In this document: piece by piece, positions 15,170 to 23,460 of the stretch
How the letters are laid out: each line of letters starts with the position of its first letter
Numbering within the stretch: the stretch's first letter is position 1
Assembly: GCF_029893965.1 (NCBI RefSeq)
Contig: NZ_JARXXP010000039.1
Location: 1 to 39,610 of the forward strand
Reading direction: 5' to 3'
DNA: 39,610 bases
From: Paenibacillus sp. PastM-3
GTDB taxonomy: Bacteria; Bacillota; Bacilli; Paenibacillales; Paenibacillaceae
Made by a program: the position numbers and the translations under genes
The notes under the pieces: generated by a model
Seen by the model: only the letters and a program-made list of their open reading frames with translations
What the model was told of the DNA's origin: nothing
Database searches by the model: none

Positions 15170-16682
15170 ACCCAATCCCTCCAAGCCGCTTGCGAATCTC
15201 GTCTTCCAGATGATGCGATTTAGCAAATTGCTCAGCCAACTCCGATGTCAGCCGAGCCATCTTATCTTCAAACGGCTCACTGTCTTCTTCGACATCCTCA
15301 ATACCTACATACCGACCAGGAGTCAAAATATATTCATGCTCTTGCACTTCCGTAAGTTTCGCAGCTTTGCAAAAGCCCTTAACATCCTCATATGCTCCTG
15401 CTTCAGCCTGCCCGCGCCAGGCGTGGTAAGTATCCGTTATCTTCTTGATATCTTCCGGCGTCAGCTCACGATGTGTACGGTCAACCATTTTCCCCATTTT
15501 GCGGGCATCGATGAACAGAATTTCGCTGCGACGGTCACCAAGGCCTCTCGGAGCTTTATTCTTTGCCACAAACCAAAGGCAGACCGGAATTTGCGTCGAA
15601 TAGAACAACTGCCCAGGAAGCGTTACAATGCAATCCACTAAATCCGCATTAACCAGTTTGCTCCGAATGTCCAATTCAGCCGTTGTACTCGTAGACATCG
15701 AACCATTCGCCAATACGAAACCGGCTACACCACTTGGAGCCAGCTTGTTCACCATATGTTGAATCCAGGCGTAGTTGGCATTTCCAGCTGGCGGAATTCC
15801 GTACGACCAACGGGCGTCATCGATGAGCCTCTCACCGCCCCAGTCACTAATATTGAATGGAGGGTTAGCCAAGATGTAATCGGCCTTCAAATTCTTGTGC
15901 AGATCGTTATGGAACGTATCCGCATGATATTCGCCCAAGTTGCTGTCAATTCCGCGGATTGCCAAGTTCATTTTGCACAGTTTCCAGGTTGTCGGGTTCG
16001 ATTCTTGGCCATATACGGCAATATCTCCGAGCTTACCCTGATGCTCTTCGACGAACTTCTCACTCTGAACGAACATCCCTCCAGAGCCGCAACAAGGGTC
16101 ATAGACACGCCCCTTATATGGTTCAATCATTTCTACGAGCAAGCGAACAACGCTATTTGGCGTATAGAATTCGCCGCCATTCTTGCCCTCGGCGCTGGCG
16201 AACTTGCTGAGGAAGTATTCATATACCCGTCCGAGTATATCCTTGGATCGGCTATCTTCATCGCCAACTTTGAACGAGAACAAGTCTATAACTTCCCCAA
16301 GACGTGTTTTATCTAGGGCAGGTCTTGCATAATCCTTAGGCAAAACACCTTTCAGCGATGCGTTCTCTTTCTCAATGTCAACCATTGCCTGGTCAATGAT
16401 TTGGCCAATTTCCGGTTTCTTGGCATTGTTCTTAATGTGGCTCCAACGAGCATCCTTCGGCACCCAGAAGATATTCGCAGCAACATACTCGTCACGATCT
16501 TCGGGATCCGCATAAGGTTCATTGCTCAGTGCTTCATATTTCTCTTCAAAAGCATCCGATACATATTTTAGGAATAATAGACCTAACACAACGTGCTTAT
16601 ACTCCGCCGCATCCATGCTGCCCCGTAGCTTGTCGGCCATGCTCCATAATTTCTCTTCAAAACCCAGATTTGCTGTTGCCAT
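15159..16682 (-). CDS. hsdM: Type I restriction-modification N6-adenine methyltransferase subunit, 507 aa
   Basis: Methylates adenine in the sites chosen by HsdS, protecting the host. An N-terminal helical HsdM_N domain (about 8-140) precedes the catalytic domain with GGEFYTP (169-175), the SAM-binding motif DPCCGSGGMF (195-204) and the catalytic NPPF (273-276). Length is typical and all key residues are present, so modification should be active. ATG follows GAGGAGGAA by 7 nt. It lies 13 bp after the degenerate methyltransferase-TRD gene, apparently in one transcript with hsdS and hsdR. Confidence 0.95.
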   Translation of the reverse strand: MATANLGFEEKLWSMADKLRGSMDAAEYKHVVLGLLFLKYVSDAFEEKYEALSNEPYADPEDRDEYVAANIFWVPKDARWSHIKNNAKKPEIGQIIDQAMVDIEKENASLKGVLPKDYARPALDKTRLGEVIDLFSFKVGDEDSRSKDILGRVYEYFLSKFASAEGKNGGEFYTPNSVVRLLVEMIEPYKGRVYDPCCGSGGMFVQSEKFVEEHQGKLGDIAVYGQESNPTTWKLCKMNLAIRGIDSNLGEYHADTFHNDLHKNLKADYILANPPFNISDWGGERLIDDARWSYGIPPAGNANYAWIQHMVNKLAPSGVAGFVLANGSMSTSTTAELDIRSKLVNADLVDCIVTLPGQLFYSTQIPVCLWFVAKNKAPRGLGDRRSEILFIDARKMGKMVDRTHRELTPEDIKKITDTYHAWRGQAEAGAYEDVKGFCKAAKLTEVQEHEYILTPGRYVGIEDVEEDSEPFEDKMARLTSELAEQFAKSHHLEDEIRKRLGGIGFEF

Positions 16683-16695
16683 TCTTAGTTCCTCC

Positions 16696-18282
16696 TCAGT
16701 AGAGCTCGCTGTAAATTTCGTTCTTTACTTGCTCCCATCGATCCGTAGCCTCACGAATCTTTTGCTTATACCATTCTTTTTCCTCATTGTAGCGATTTAC
16801 CCGATTATTCTGCTCCTCGTGGGGAAGAAGAGGGAGTTCTATTTCTCCCACATCTGAGGGATTCAAATTTAGAACGGTTGTCCCTCGCTGGAAGCTCTGG
16901 ATCAGTGTCGTTCCAACCGGACTTTCCAGAAATATCTTTGCATATCCGCTACTAATGGACTCTTTAAGTCGAATGACGATAATGTTGGCAGAAGCTATTA
17001 TCGTTCCTTCTGTTTCTGGAAAGACAGCCAGTTTATTCACTGTACCTCGACAAGCCATGATTAGATCTCCGGAAAGAATTTCATAGCGTTTGACCTTCCG
17101 TTCTTCTTCATCGATTGTCTCCAACTGATCCGTTCGTACTTCGCCGTCTTCAATGTTGGAGATATTTAATACTTTGATGTTTCCTGCTCTAAGGTCTTGC
17201 TTAAGAACAGATTTGCCACGGAATATATCTGCCACATCCCTTAATTTCACCTTAGGAACAGGCGCTTGTTGAAAGGATCTCAACGTATCTTGATCTTCAT
17301 CAAGCATCATATCAATTCGCCAGTTCTCAAGCCGTGCAAAAGCTTCAGCATGAACTGAAATTTCTCGTTCTGGTTCCAAGAACATCTTCTGAAGCCTTAG
17401 ACGACCTATAATCACTTGCTGTGAAGGTGACCTTCCAAACTCAATCTGATAAGTCTTGACCGACATATAAGGCCGAAATAACCCATCAGGCAGCATATGT
17501 AAGGTTTGGACAGGAGCCAATTCATTTATCTGTTCTCGCCACTGCGCGTTAGGCCCAGATTGAAACAACATCCGAGCAGGGAGTGTAACACTTATTCTCC
17601 CGTTATCTTGTAACAGTGGAATTAAGTGATTAACGGCAACACCTTCCGAGTCTCTAATGATTGCATCTTCAACCTCATCCATCTTTATTCCGAATTTCGG
17701 AATGGTTAAGATAGCGTCAACCTTCTCAGACAGAGGCAATGGTTGATAAATCGATCCCTGTATAATGTGGACATTCGGATAAGACTCGAAATAAGTCTTC
17801 AACAGCTTGGCAATGATGTAATTCTCGGTTATCAACGTAATCGTAAGCGGGAGCTTATACAATTGACTTTCGGCCAGACCGCGCAAGTATTTCTCTGCTT
17901 CAGCAATCAACAGCGTTCGATAATGGTGTTCTTCACACATGTCTTTAAATCTGTCAACAATGCTCGTATGAACGACAATCTCGCTTGTTATCCGGTCTTG
18001 TTGTATTGTCTGTATGGCATAATCTAATAAATCCATATCTTTGCCTACCTGGTAGAGCCTAAAGAACAAATCCCGATCGCCAGGGAAATGTCCGAACTCA
18101 CGCTCACCCGCATACTGATTCATCCACTGGAAAAGCATTTCAGGCTCCAGAATGGATTTATGTGCTGCTCCTTGCAACTGTAACGCTCTATTCGTCTGAA
18201 CAACCCGCACGGCTTCTCGTAGCAATTGATCCCTTGTGCTAATGTTATGAAGTAAGCAAATATTCCAGAATGTTTCGATCAA
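16696..18282 (-). CDS. Degenerate methyltransferase-like domain fused to HsdS-type target-recognition domain, about 528 aa
   Basis: The C-terminal part (about 340-528) is an HsdS-like recognition domain: KVKLRDVADIFRGKSVLK, a middle ending LSGDLIMACRGTVNK, then TTVLNLNPSDVGEIELPL and a helical tail. The N-terminal half keeps the outline of an N6-adenine methyltransferase fold, but the SAM motif lacks a G-x-G and the NPPF/Y position reads TIPKFG, so it is probably inactive. I start at TTG 18282 (after AGAGGGTGAT) because an upstream ATG at 18369 precedes the proposed promoter; GTG at 18300 is an alternative. It lies between tnsE and hsdM. Possible roles are an alternative or inhibitory partner of HsdM, or a DNA-targeting accessory. 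I do not know a named family. Confidence 0.75.
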   Translation of the reverse strand: MIETFWNICLLHNISTRDQLLREAVRVVQTNRALQLQGAAHKSILEPEMLFQWMNQYAGEREFGHFPGDRDLFFRLYQVGKDMDLLDYAIQTIQQDRITSEIVVHTSIVDRFKDMCEEHHYRTLLIAEAEKYLRGLAESQLYKLPLTITLITENYIIAKLLKTYFESYPNVHIIQGSIYQPLPLSEKVDAILTIPKFGIKMDEVEDAIIRDSEGVAVNHLIPLLQDNGRISVTLPARMLFQSGPNAQWREQINELAPVQTLHMLPDGLFRPYMSVKTYQIEFGRSPSQQVIIGRLRLQKMFLEPEREISVHAEAFARLENWRIDMMLDEDQDTLRSFQQAPVPKVKLRDVADIFRGKSVLKQDLRAGNIKVLNISNIEDGEVRTDQLETIDEEERKVKRYEILSGDLIMACRGTVNKLAVFPETEGTIIASANIIVIRLKESISSGYAKIFLESPVGTTLIQSFQRGTTVLNLNPSDVGEIELPLLPHEEQNNRVNRYNEEKEWYKQKIREATDRWEQVKNEIYSELY

Positions 18283-18317
18283 TATATCACCCTCTAGCAC
18301 TAGGAAGTTACTCCTAA

Positions 18318-18351
18318 ATAATACCACAATAAAATCGAGTATTACAATACT
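18318..18351 (-). promoter_or_regulatory. Cargo operon promoter with overlapping inverted repeat
   Basis: On the minus strand TTGTAA (18347-18342), an 18-bp spacer and an extended -10 TGG-TATTAT (18326-18318) form a good sigma-A promoter. The inverted repeat AGTATT-ac-AATACT (18338-18351) covers the -35 box and could bind a repressor. It drives the methyltransferase-TRD and hsd genes independently of tns. Confidence 0.55.
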
Positions 18352-18379
18352 AAAAAAAAGAACTGACATCAGTCAATTC
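18352..18379 (-). terminator. Intrinsic terminator of the tns operon
   Basis: Two bp after the tnsE stop, an 8-bp stem (GAATTGAC with GTCAGTTC, one wobble) and 4-nt loop are followed by eight T residues on the minus strand. It separates transposition genes from cargo. Confidence 0.8.
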
Positions 18380-18380
18380 T

Positions 18381-19994
18381 TTAGTTTAGCAATTTCCCTT
18401 TAAGTTTTATTGACCAGTCACGCGGACTATCACCCTGATAATGCTTTAGCTTTTCAAAATGTGCACCAGAACATTGGCTCAGAATGTACTGATCCCAATG
18501 CCCACCTTTTTGTACTAATCCGTCGAGAAGTTGCGTGATTGTTCTCTCAATAGCTTTTAGATGGATTAGATTGGTTGGATCGAGTATTAGCGTCGAGATC
18601 GACCAATTATCCGGCCGTGCAACCTCTAGTATGTACTTTGTAAACATACTATTGGATACTTGAACAATTGCACAGGTCCGGCGTGTACCATTCGGACATA
18701 TTGAAAACCGTTTACCAGGAGGAATTCGCACTATAGACATTCGAATGGAATATGAAGTCATTTCCTTCAGTAGTGTTATCATTTTGAAAAAGTCTTCAAG
18801 CCCAATAGCTTCAGAGATTGGAACCATCTCTAAACTTTGAAAATCTATAGGTGGAGTATCGCCGCCCACGATTGAATCTTGAACACTGACCTGTCTAGGT
18901 TGGTCCAGACTTTTACCGCCTCTACCTGTATTAACGACCACATCGTCTCCCGCATGCGTTTGTTTCACATTTTTCTTTTGAGTTCTCACGACAGGAAAAT
19001 TAATAAATTTCACAAAAGTAGGAGGTGTTTCAAGTACATCCTGATTTGTATCTTCTTTTGCATGTTCACTGTTATCATTAATTATAACGTCATCGTTCTT
19101 GAATTTATTGGGTGTCCTTAACCGCCTGTCTCCATAGACTGATTCCTGCCGCTTTTTGGAGTGATGCCAGAAGTCAATTTCGGTTGCCGGATGCCTGAAG
19201 CCGGCGAACCCCACGATTTCTTTCACCAAAACCATATTCATGAATTGATCGCCCCTTACTATCAGTTCGATTGGACCGGTAGAGGGAAGCTCCACATCAA
19301 GAGGATTCCCCTTTCTAAATGCCTTCTTTGGATTAGTAGGAGACTCAGCTATTGCTCTACTTAACAATCTTTGATAAATGGAATTCCACATGGTATTTAT
19401 TTGGGAGTCCAGATAAATCCAAGACATATGACGGGCGTTACTCTCATTAGCCATTGTATTAGGTACCCGAGTTCCTAAATGAAAGTGAAGAACATTATTC
19501 TCAAATTCACATCGTTCAATTAGTTGTTCTAGACCATGGGGCTGCATCAGCGAATATGCAATTAGCCGCGAGTTAATAAACATTGCTCTAAGAAGCTCGA
19601 TAACAGGAATACAGACCGTTATATTCCCCACTGTATACTGAATAATATTTTGCGTTCCTAACTCTGGATTCTTCCCGAAGTCGATGAGACGTTTTGGCAA
19701 TTGAAATCCATTTACAACCTTCCCCTGATCAAGTGAAGGTATGGTGAATGTATAGGACGATCCGCTCATCGGGCGGACTTGATTAAGCACACCCTTCGTG
19801 TATATTTGGCCCATTCGTAATAGAGGGATTGCGCCCCAGGCTCGAGACAGAACTTTAACCTCACCTCGTGCTCTTCTAAAGGCAACTCGAATTCTCCAGT
19901 CACCTTTATAATCCGTGTACGGCGATCCGAACCAAATAAGTTCAACATCCTCATTTTCTTCAAAAGGCCAAGGACTGAATTCTACTGAAGCCAC
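18381..19994 (-). CDS. tnsE: Tn7-like targeting protein TnsE, 537 aa
   Basis: In Tn7, TnsE directs insertion into replicating DNA such as conjugating plasmids by recognising the processivity clamp and 3'-recessed ends. Length is essentially that of Tn7 TnsE (538 aa). The N-terminal half has conserved-looking segments (IRVAFRRARGEVKVLSRAWG, VRPMSGSSYTF). A charged linker covers about 285-375. The C-terminal domain (about 385-537) contains DFFKMITLLKE and the terminal GGHWDQYILSQ and DWSIKLKGKLL region. GTG start, 13-bp overlap with tnsD, so translationally coupled. The gene name rests on position, length and general resemblance; an alignment would settle it. Confidence 0.85.
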   Translation of the reverse strand: MASVEFSPWPFEENEDVELIWFGSPYTDYKGDWRIRVAFRRARGEVKVLSRAWGAIPLLRMGQIYTKGVLNQVRPMSGSSYTFTIPSLDQGKVVNGFQLPKRLIDFGKNPELGTQNIIQYTVGNITVCIPVIELLRAMFINSRLIAYSLMQPHGLEQLIERCEFENNVLHFHLGTRVPNTMANESNARHMSWIYLDSQINTMWNSIYQRLLSRAIAESPTNPKKAFRKGNPLDVELPSTGPIELIVRGDQFMNMVLVKEIVGFAGFRHPATEIDFWHHSKKRQESVYGDRRLRTPNKFKNDDVIINDNSEHAKEDTNQDVLETPPTFVKFINFPVVRTQKKNVKQTHAGDDVVVNTGRGGKSLDQPRQVSVQDSIVGGDTPPIDFQSLEMVPISEAIGLEDFFKMITLLKEMTSYSIRMSIVRIPPGKRFSICPNGTRRTCAIVQVSNSMFTKYILEVARPDNWSISTLILDPTNLIHLKAIERTITQLLDGLVQKGGHWDQYILSQCSGAHFEKLKHYQGDSPRDWSIKLKGKLLN

Positions 19995-21772
19995 TGCGTC
20001 GCCACCCTATCTGCAAAGTTCAAGTTATGTAATCCTTGACCACTATAAAAATCAAGCGCCTCAGATACCGCACTAGAATAACCTGGTCGTATTCCGGTCT
20101 TTCTGATTAGTTTCCATCGTTTAATGGGAAACTCATCATTCATATGTTCTGCTACCCATCCGATCCTGCGTATTTTAAATTGATCAACTGTTTCGAGACG
20201 GTTCGATAATATAGCCATCGTGATCGGAAGCTTATCTTTATGCTTTTCAATTAATGCAAGCTTTCCAATACGTTTGCCAATTGAGGCATATGTAATTCGA
20301 ATAGGCTTCCTATCCCGATCAGAAAGCATCATATTGCAAGCCTCTTCAACCTCCCAGCTCAATTCGAGGTCGCGCTTCTCCCAGTCAACACGAATGTAGC
20401 GTGCATTATGCGCATTACATTTCTTTTTGGAAGTTCCCTTTTTTATTGTTAGGGGAGACGCAGACGATAAGATCACTTCATTGCTGAAGCTCTCATGTTC
20501 CGGATTAAGCCGTGCGTACTTAATGACGGTATTTGTATCCACGCCAAGCTTCTCGGCGGCAGCTCGGTACGATAAACCCTTGTCCACATATACCGTTAGT
20601 TGATTCTTCCAGACAGGTCCAAAGGCTTTAATGCGGCCGATTCGATAACGATCTTCCGAAGTCAGATCCGGTCCTCTTCTGGAATAACAGAACCCGCAGC
20701 TACAAGAAAATGTGCCTACCGGTCTCCCAGTATCTGAACAACGCGTAATTTTCAAGTGAGTGATACATGGTTCTCTGTAATGATCCGCAGCCTTATTTAG
20801 ACATGGCCACGGGCCTATACCAAAGGGAAAATGGCTCGTATTTCTTTGCTCCAGGAAGCTACTGAAAGAACCAAAGAGGAACCGTATAAGCAATAATCGT
20901 CTTATAGGGTGAACGGCTCTGCGAGCTTTCCTTGTAGACATTGCCAGCCAGGAGTAATCATTTCCATAGGTCTGACAGTTCAGGAACTCCAGCATTTCTT
21001 TGCCATAATGAGAACTCAATTTCATCTCAAGCTCGCGCTGCCGAATTCGATTGGATGGGGTCAAATAGCCTTGTTCACTTAATTTATGTAATAGAGAGTC
21101 TCTGGAATCGTATAGATGAAGTGAGTGACCAACGCTAAGCAACAACTGAACATCCTGAGCAACTTCAAGCAATCGTAGGTGAGTCCTTTCTGGAACAGGC
21201 AATACCAATGGCTCGGATTGAAATAAGTGTCTTGCGATAGGCAACACCGTTAAACCGTGCCGATCTGAAACAGGATGTGTTATTTTGTTAAGCACAATAC
21301 GATGTTCTGGACAAACCATGACCCCGACAGCCTGATGTATACGGTGCCAGTAAGGCTCGCCAAATCGCTGGATATCTTCTTCATAACATGAGGGGCAGAA
21401 GTGCAATTCACTGTTTCGCTCCATGGAACTCGCTGTAATACCAACCAGCGTATGAATCCCTGAACCGTCATTGCTCCTCATCATCTGTTTTAATTGTCGG
21501 CTCCGACTCTGCGGAAGAAAGGGGGCGTAGTATGAATATAACGTATGCTCGTCAATCCATTGATCCGATGTTATACCCATGATCTGGCTTCTCGGGGATA
21601 GATTATCGAGATGACTGGGAAGATCCAATGTAGGAATAACATGATCTGTACCGAATAATTCCCGGAATGTCCATTTTGGGCTGGAGTTGTTCATCCGCAG
21701 GTGATATCTAGTAATCACGCTATAGAGTAACTCATCCGGGTAAGGGAGAGGCATAACGCCATACACATCCAT
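19982..21772 (-). CDS. tnsD: TniQ-family target selector TnsD, 596 aa
   Basis: Binds the attTn7 sequence at the end of glmS and recruits TnsC, giving site-specific insertion. The N-terminal TniQ region opens with the typical LPYPDELLYSVITRYHLR (9-26) and contains a zinc-binding set C126, C129, C154, H157 (HFCPSCYEED, CPEHRIVL). The long C-terminal half has helix-turn-helix-like segments (SYRAAAEKLGVDTNTVIKYA) for DNA reading. The full length, far longer than the short TniQ of CRISPR-associated transposons, supports a TnsD function. The glmS-proximal insertion of this very element is consistent with that role. ATG, 14 bp after tnsC. Confidence 0.92.
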   Translation of the reverse strand: MDVYGVMPLPYPDELLYSVITRYHLRMNNSSPKWTFRELFGTDHVIPTLDLPSHLDNLSPRSQIMGITSDQWIDEHTLYSYYAPFLPQSRSRQLKQMMRSNDGSGIHTLVGITASSMERNSELHFCPSCYEEDIQRFGEPYWHRIHQAVGVMVCPEHRIVLNKITHPVSDRHGLTVLPIARHLFQSEPLVLPVPERTHLRLLEVAQDVQLLLSVGHSLHLYDSRDSLLHKLSEQGYLTPSNRIRQRELEMKLSSHYGKEMLEFLNCQTYGNDYSWLAMSTRKARRAVHPIRRLLLIRFLFGSFSSFLEQRNTSHFPFGIGPWPCLNKAADHYREPCITHLKITRCSDTGRPVGTFSCSCGFCYSRRGPDLTSEDRYRIGRIKAFGPVWKNQLTVYVDKGLSYRAAAEKLGVDTNTVIKYARLNPEHESFSNEVILSSASPLTIKKGTSKKKCNAHNARYIRVDWEKRDLELSWEVEEACNMMLSDRDRKPIRITYASIGKRIGKLALIEKHKDKLPITMAILSNRLETVDQFKIRRIGWVAEHMNDEFPIKRWKLIRKTGIRPGYSSAVSEALDFYSGQGLHNLNFADRVATQWLQ

Positions 21773-21786
21773 ACTTTCACCGCCTT

Positions 21787-23460
21787 CTATCCGATAAACT
21801 CCATTGGATCTTTAATATATCCGGCAACTTTGAGGGAATCGTATGCCGGCTGCTTCTGCTTCTTGCCCTGAGATACAATTACGCGTAAATCATTTGGCTC
21901 TGTCGGTTTTGACTTCACTTTCAATTTGCTTCGCGGAATAGACTTATTAGTGGAAGAAGTATTATTCTGCGCTTGTAAAGCAATCTTCAGCGCTTCTTTG
22001 TGCAAATCTACGGTATCAATTTCATGAAGATGCTTCTGTACTACAGTCTGCGCTGCTTTTAATGCGATGGCTTCTCCTATGCCAGCCTCAATCAGCCACA
22101 CATTAACTTCAGACACCGTTTGCTCTTGCAAGTCATAACCAAGCTCCGTCTTTATCACCTCAAGCCGCGCAGCCTTACGCTTCTCTGCCTCAATTCGATC
22201 CAGGTAGTCATCTATAGATACGCTGTCATAAATGTCAGCAAACTTCTGAATTTGATTCTTCTTCCCTGAGCGTAACGCTTCAAGTGCTGGCTTAATCAGC
22301 GTAAATCGATCTCTGGCCACAGAGTAGATAAGTTTCGGTGTAATATGCTCGATCTCCTTGTCCAACGCACGCCACTGCGTCAGCATAAACAGCTTAATCG
22401 CAATATCCGATATACCTTGAGATTCCTCAAACATGATATCGATAAACTCTGGCGTTAATTCCACTTTTTTGTCAGTCCACTGGTACTTCCACAACCCTTG
22501 CAGAAGCCATTCCCATTCCTCATCTTTCTGAAAATGGTGCCAGGTTGCATCACCTTGCCCGCTATTGCGCCGCGCATTCCTGAATTCACCATTCAAGGCA
22601 GGCAGCGCCTTATAGGTACCAACTAGAATGACAGGAAGACCAATCGTATTCACCAGTTGGACGAAGAAGTTCAGCATTTGTGCAGCACGATCATCTTTTG
22701 CTTCCTGCAGATTCTGAATTTCATCAATGACAAGTACGCCAAGACAATGTACGGCGGCAGCCTGAGCCATAATCGGCAATAATTCATCCGTCGTTTTTGT
22801 CGTATTCTTCTTGTGATACTTCGTCCCGACCAAGCTGTCGACGGCCAGTAGAAAATTCAAACATAAGCCTCGTATAGATCCATCATGCGGACAGTCCATT
22901 TTTAGCCATACAATTTGATAGGGAGCAGGCATATCCTGACCTTTATACTTTCGATGCAAAATGACTTGCGGATACATCTGGAGAATACGCATCAGACTGC
23001 TTGATTTCCCGATTCCGGATATCCCAACCAGAGCAAAGGCTGCCGATGTCGGTGTGTTCACGGGATAACCATTTGTATGACCTTTCATAATGAGTTCATA
23101 AGCGTCTTTGCGGGCTCTGAAGGCATAATTAGGGGTAAGAGGATTTCGGCCTACATAACCATCCCTTATAAGTCTGGAGATACTCTGTTGCAATTCAAGA
23201 TGTCTCGATAATGGCCGGAAGAAATCTCTCGAAATCCGCTGTACACAATGCATTCTTAAATGGACCGGCAGTTCTCGTTCAGCAACATTGAAACTCGGAT
23301 TGGATGCTAACTGCTTGGCTACAGTCTTGTCGTCCCAAATAGGCGGCAAAGCCTCCAAGAGAGGATTGTTCCTATAGTCCTCAAGCAGCGGATCTTGATA
23401 ATCTGCCTCCATAAAATGACCACGGCTGAAGTGAAATAATGGAACATCTATCTCGTTCAC
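21787..23460 (-). CDS. tnsC: Transposition regulator AAA+ ATPase TnsC, 557 aa
   Basis: AAA+ ATPase that links target selectors (TnsD, TnsE) to the TnsAB transposase and takes part in target immunity. Walker A GISGIGKS (146-153) and Walker B LVIDE (243-247, followed by IQNLQ) are intact. Later sensor sequence GLPVILVGTYKA is visible. The N-terminal 130 residues probably contact TnsD and the C-terminus TnsA/TnsB. GTG start overlapping the tnsB stop as GTGA, so translation is coupled. Confidence 0.95.
   Translation of the reverse strand: MNEIDVPLFHFSRGHFMEADYQDPLLEDYRNNPLLEALPPIWDDKTVAKQLASNPSFNVAERELPVHLRMHCVQRISRDFFRPLSRHLELQQSISRLIRDGYVGRNPLTPNYAFRARKDAYELIMKGHTNGYPVNTPTSAAFALVGISGIGKSSSLMRILQMYPQVILHRKYKGQDMPAPYQIVWLKMDCPHDGSIRGLCLNFLLAVDSLVGTKYHKKNTTKTTDELLPIMAQAAAVHCLGVLVIDEIQNLQEAKDDRAAQMLNFFVQLVNTIGLPVILVGTYKALPALNGEFRNARRNSGQGDATWHHFQKDEEWEWLLQGLWKYQWTDKKVELTPEFIDIMFEESQGISDIAIKLFMLTQWRALDKEIEHITPKLIYSVARDRFTLIKPALEALRSGKKNQIQKFADIYDSVSIDDYLDRIEAEKRKAARLEVIKTELGYDLQEQTVSEVNVWLIEAGIGEAIALKAAQTVVQKHLHEIDTVDLHKEALKIALQAQNNTSSTNKSIPRSKLKVKSKPTEPNDLRVIVSQGKKQKQPAYDSLKVAGYIKDPMEFIG

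Noticed and set aside
18283..18369. ATG at 18369 as the start of the methyltransferase-TRD gene
   Set aside because: It would begin inside the tnsE terminator and upstream of the promoter; TTG 18282 or GTG 18300 fits the ribosome sites better.
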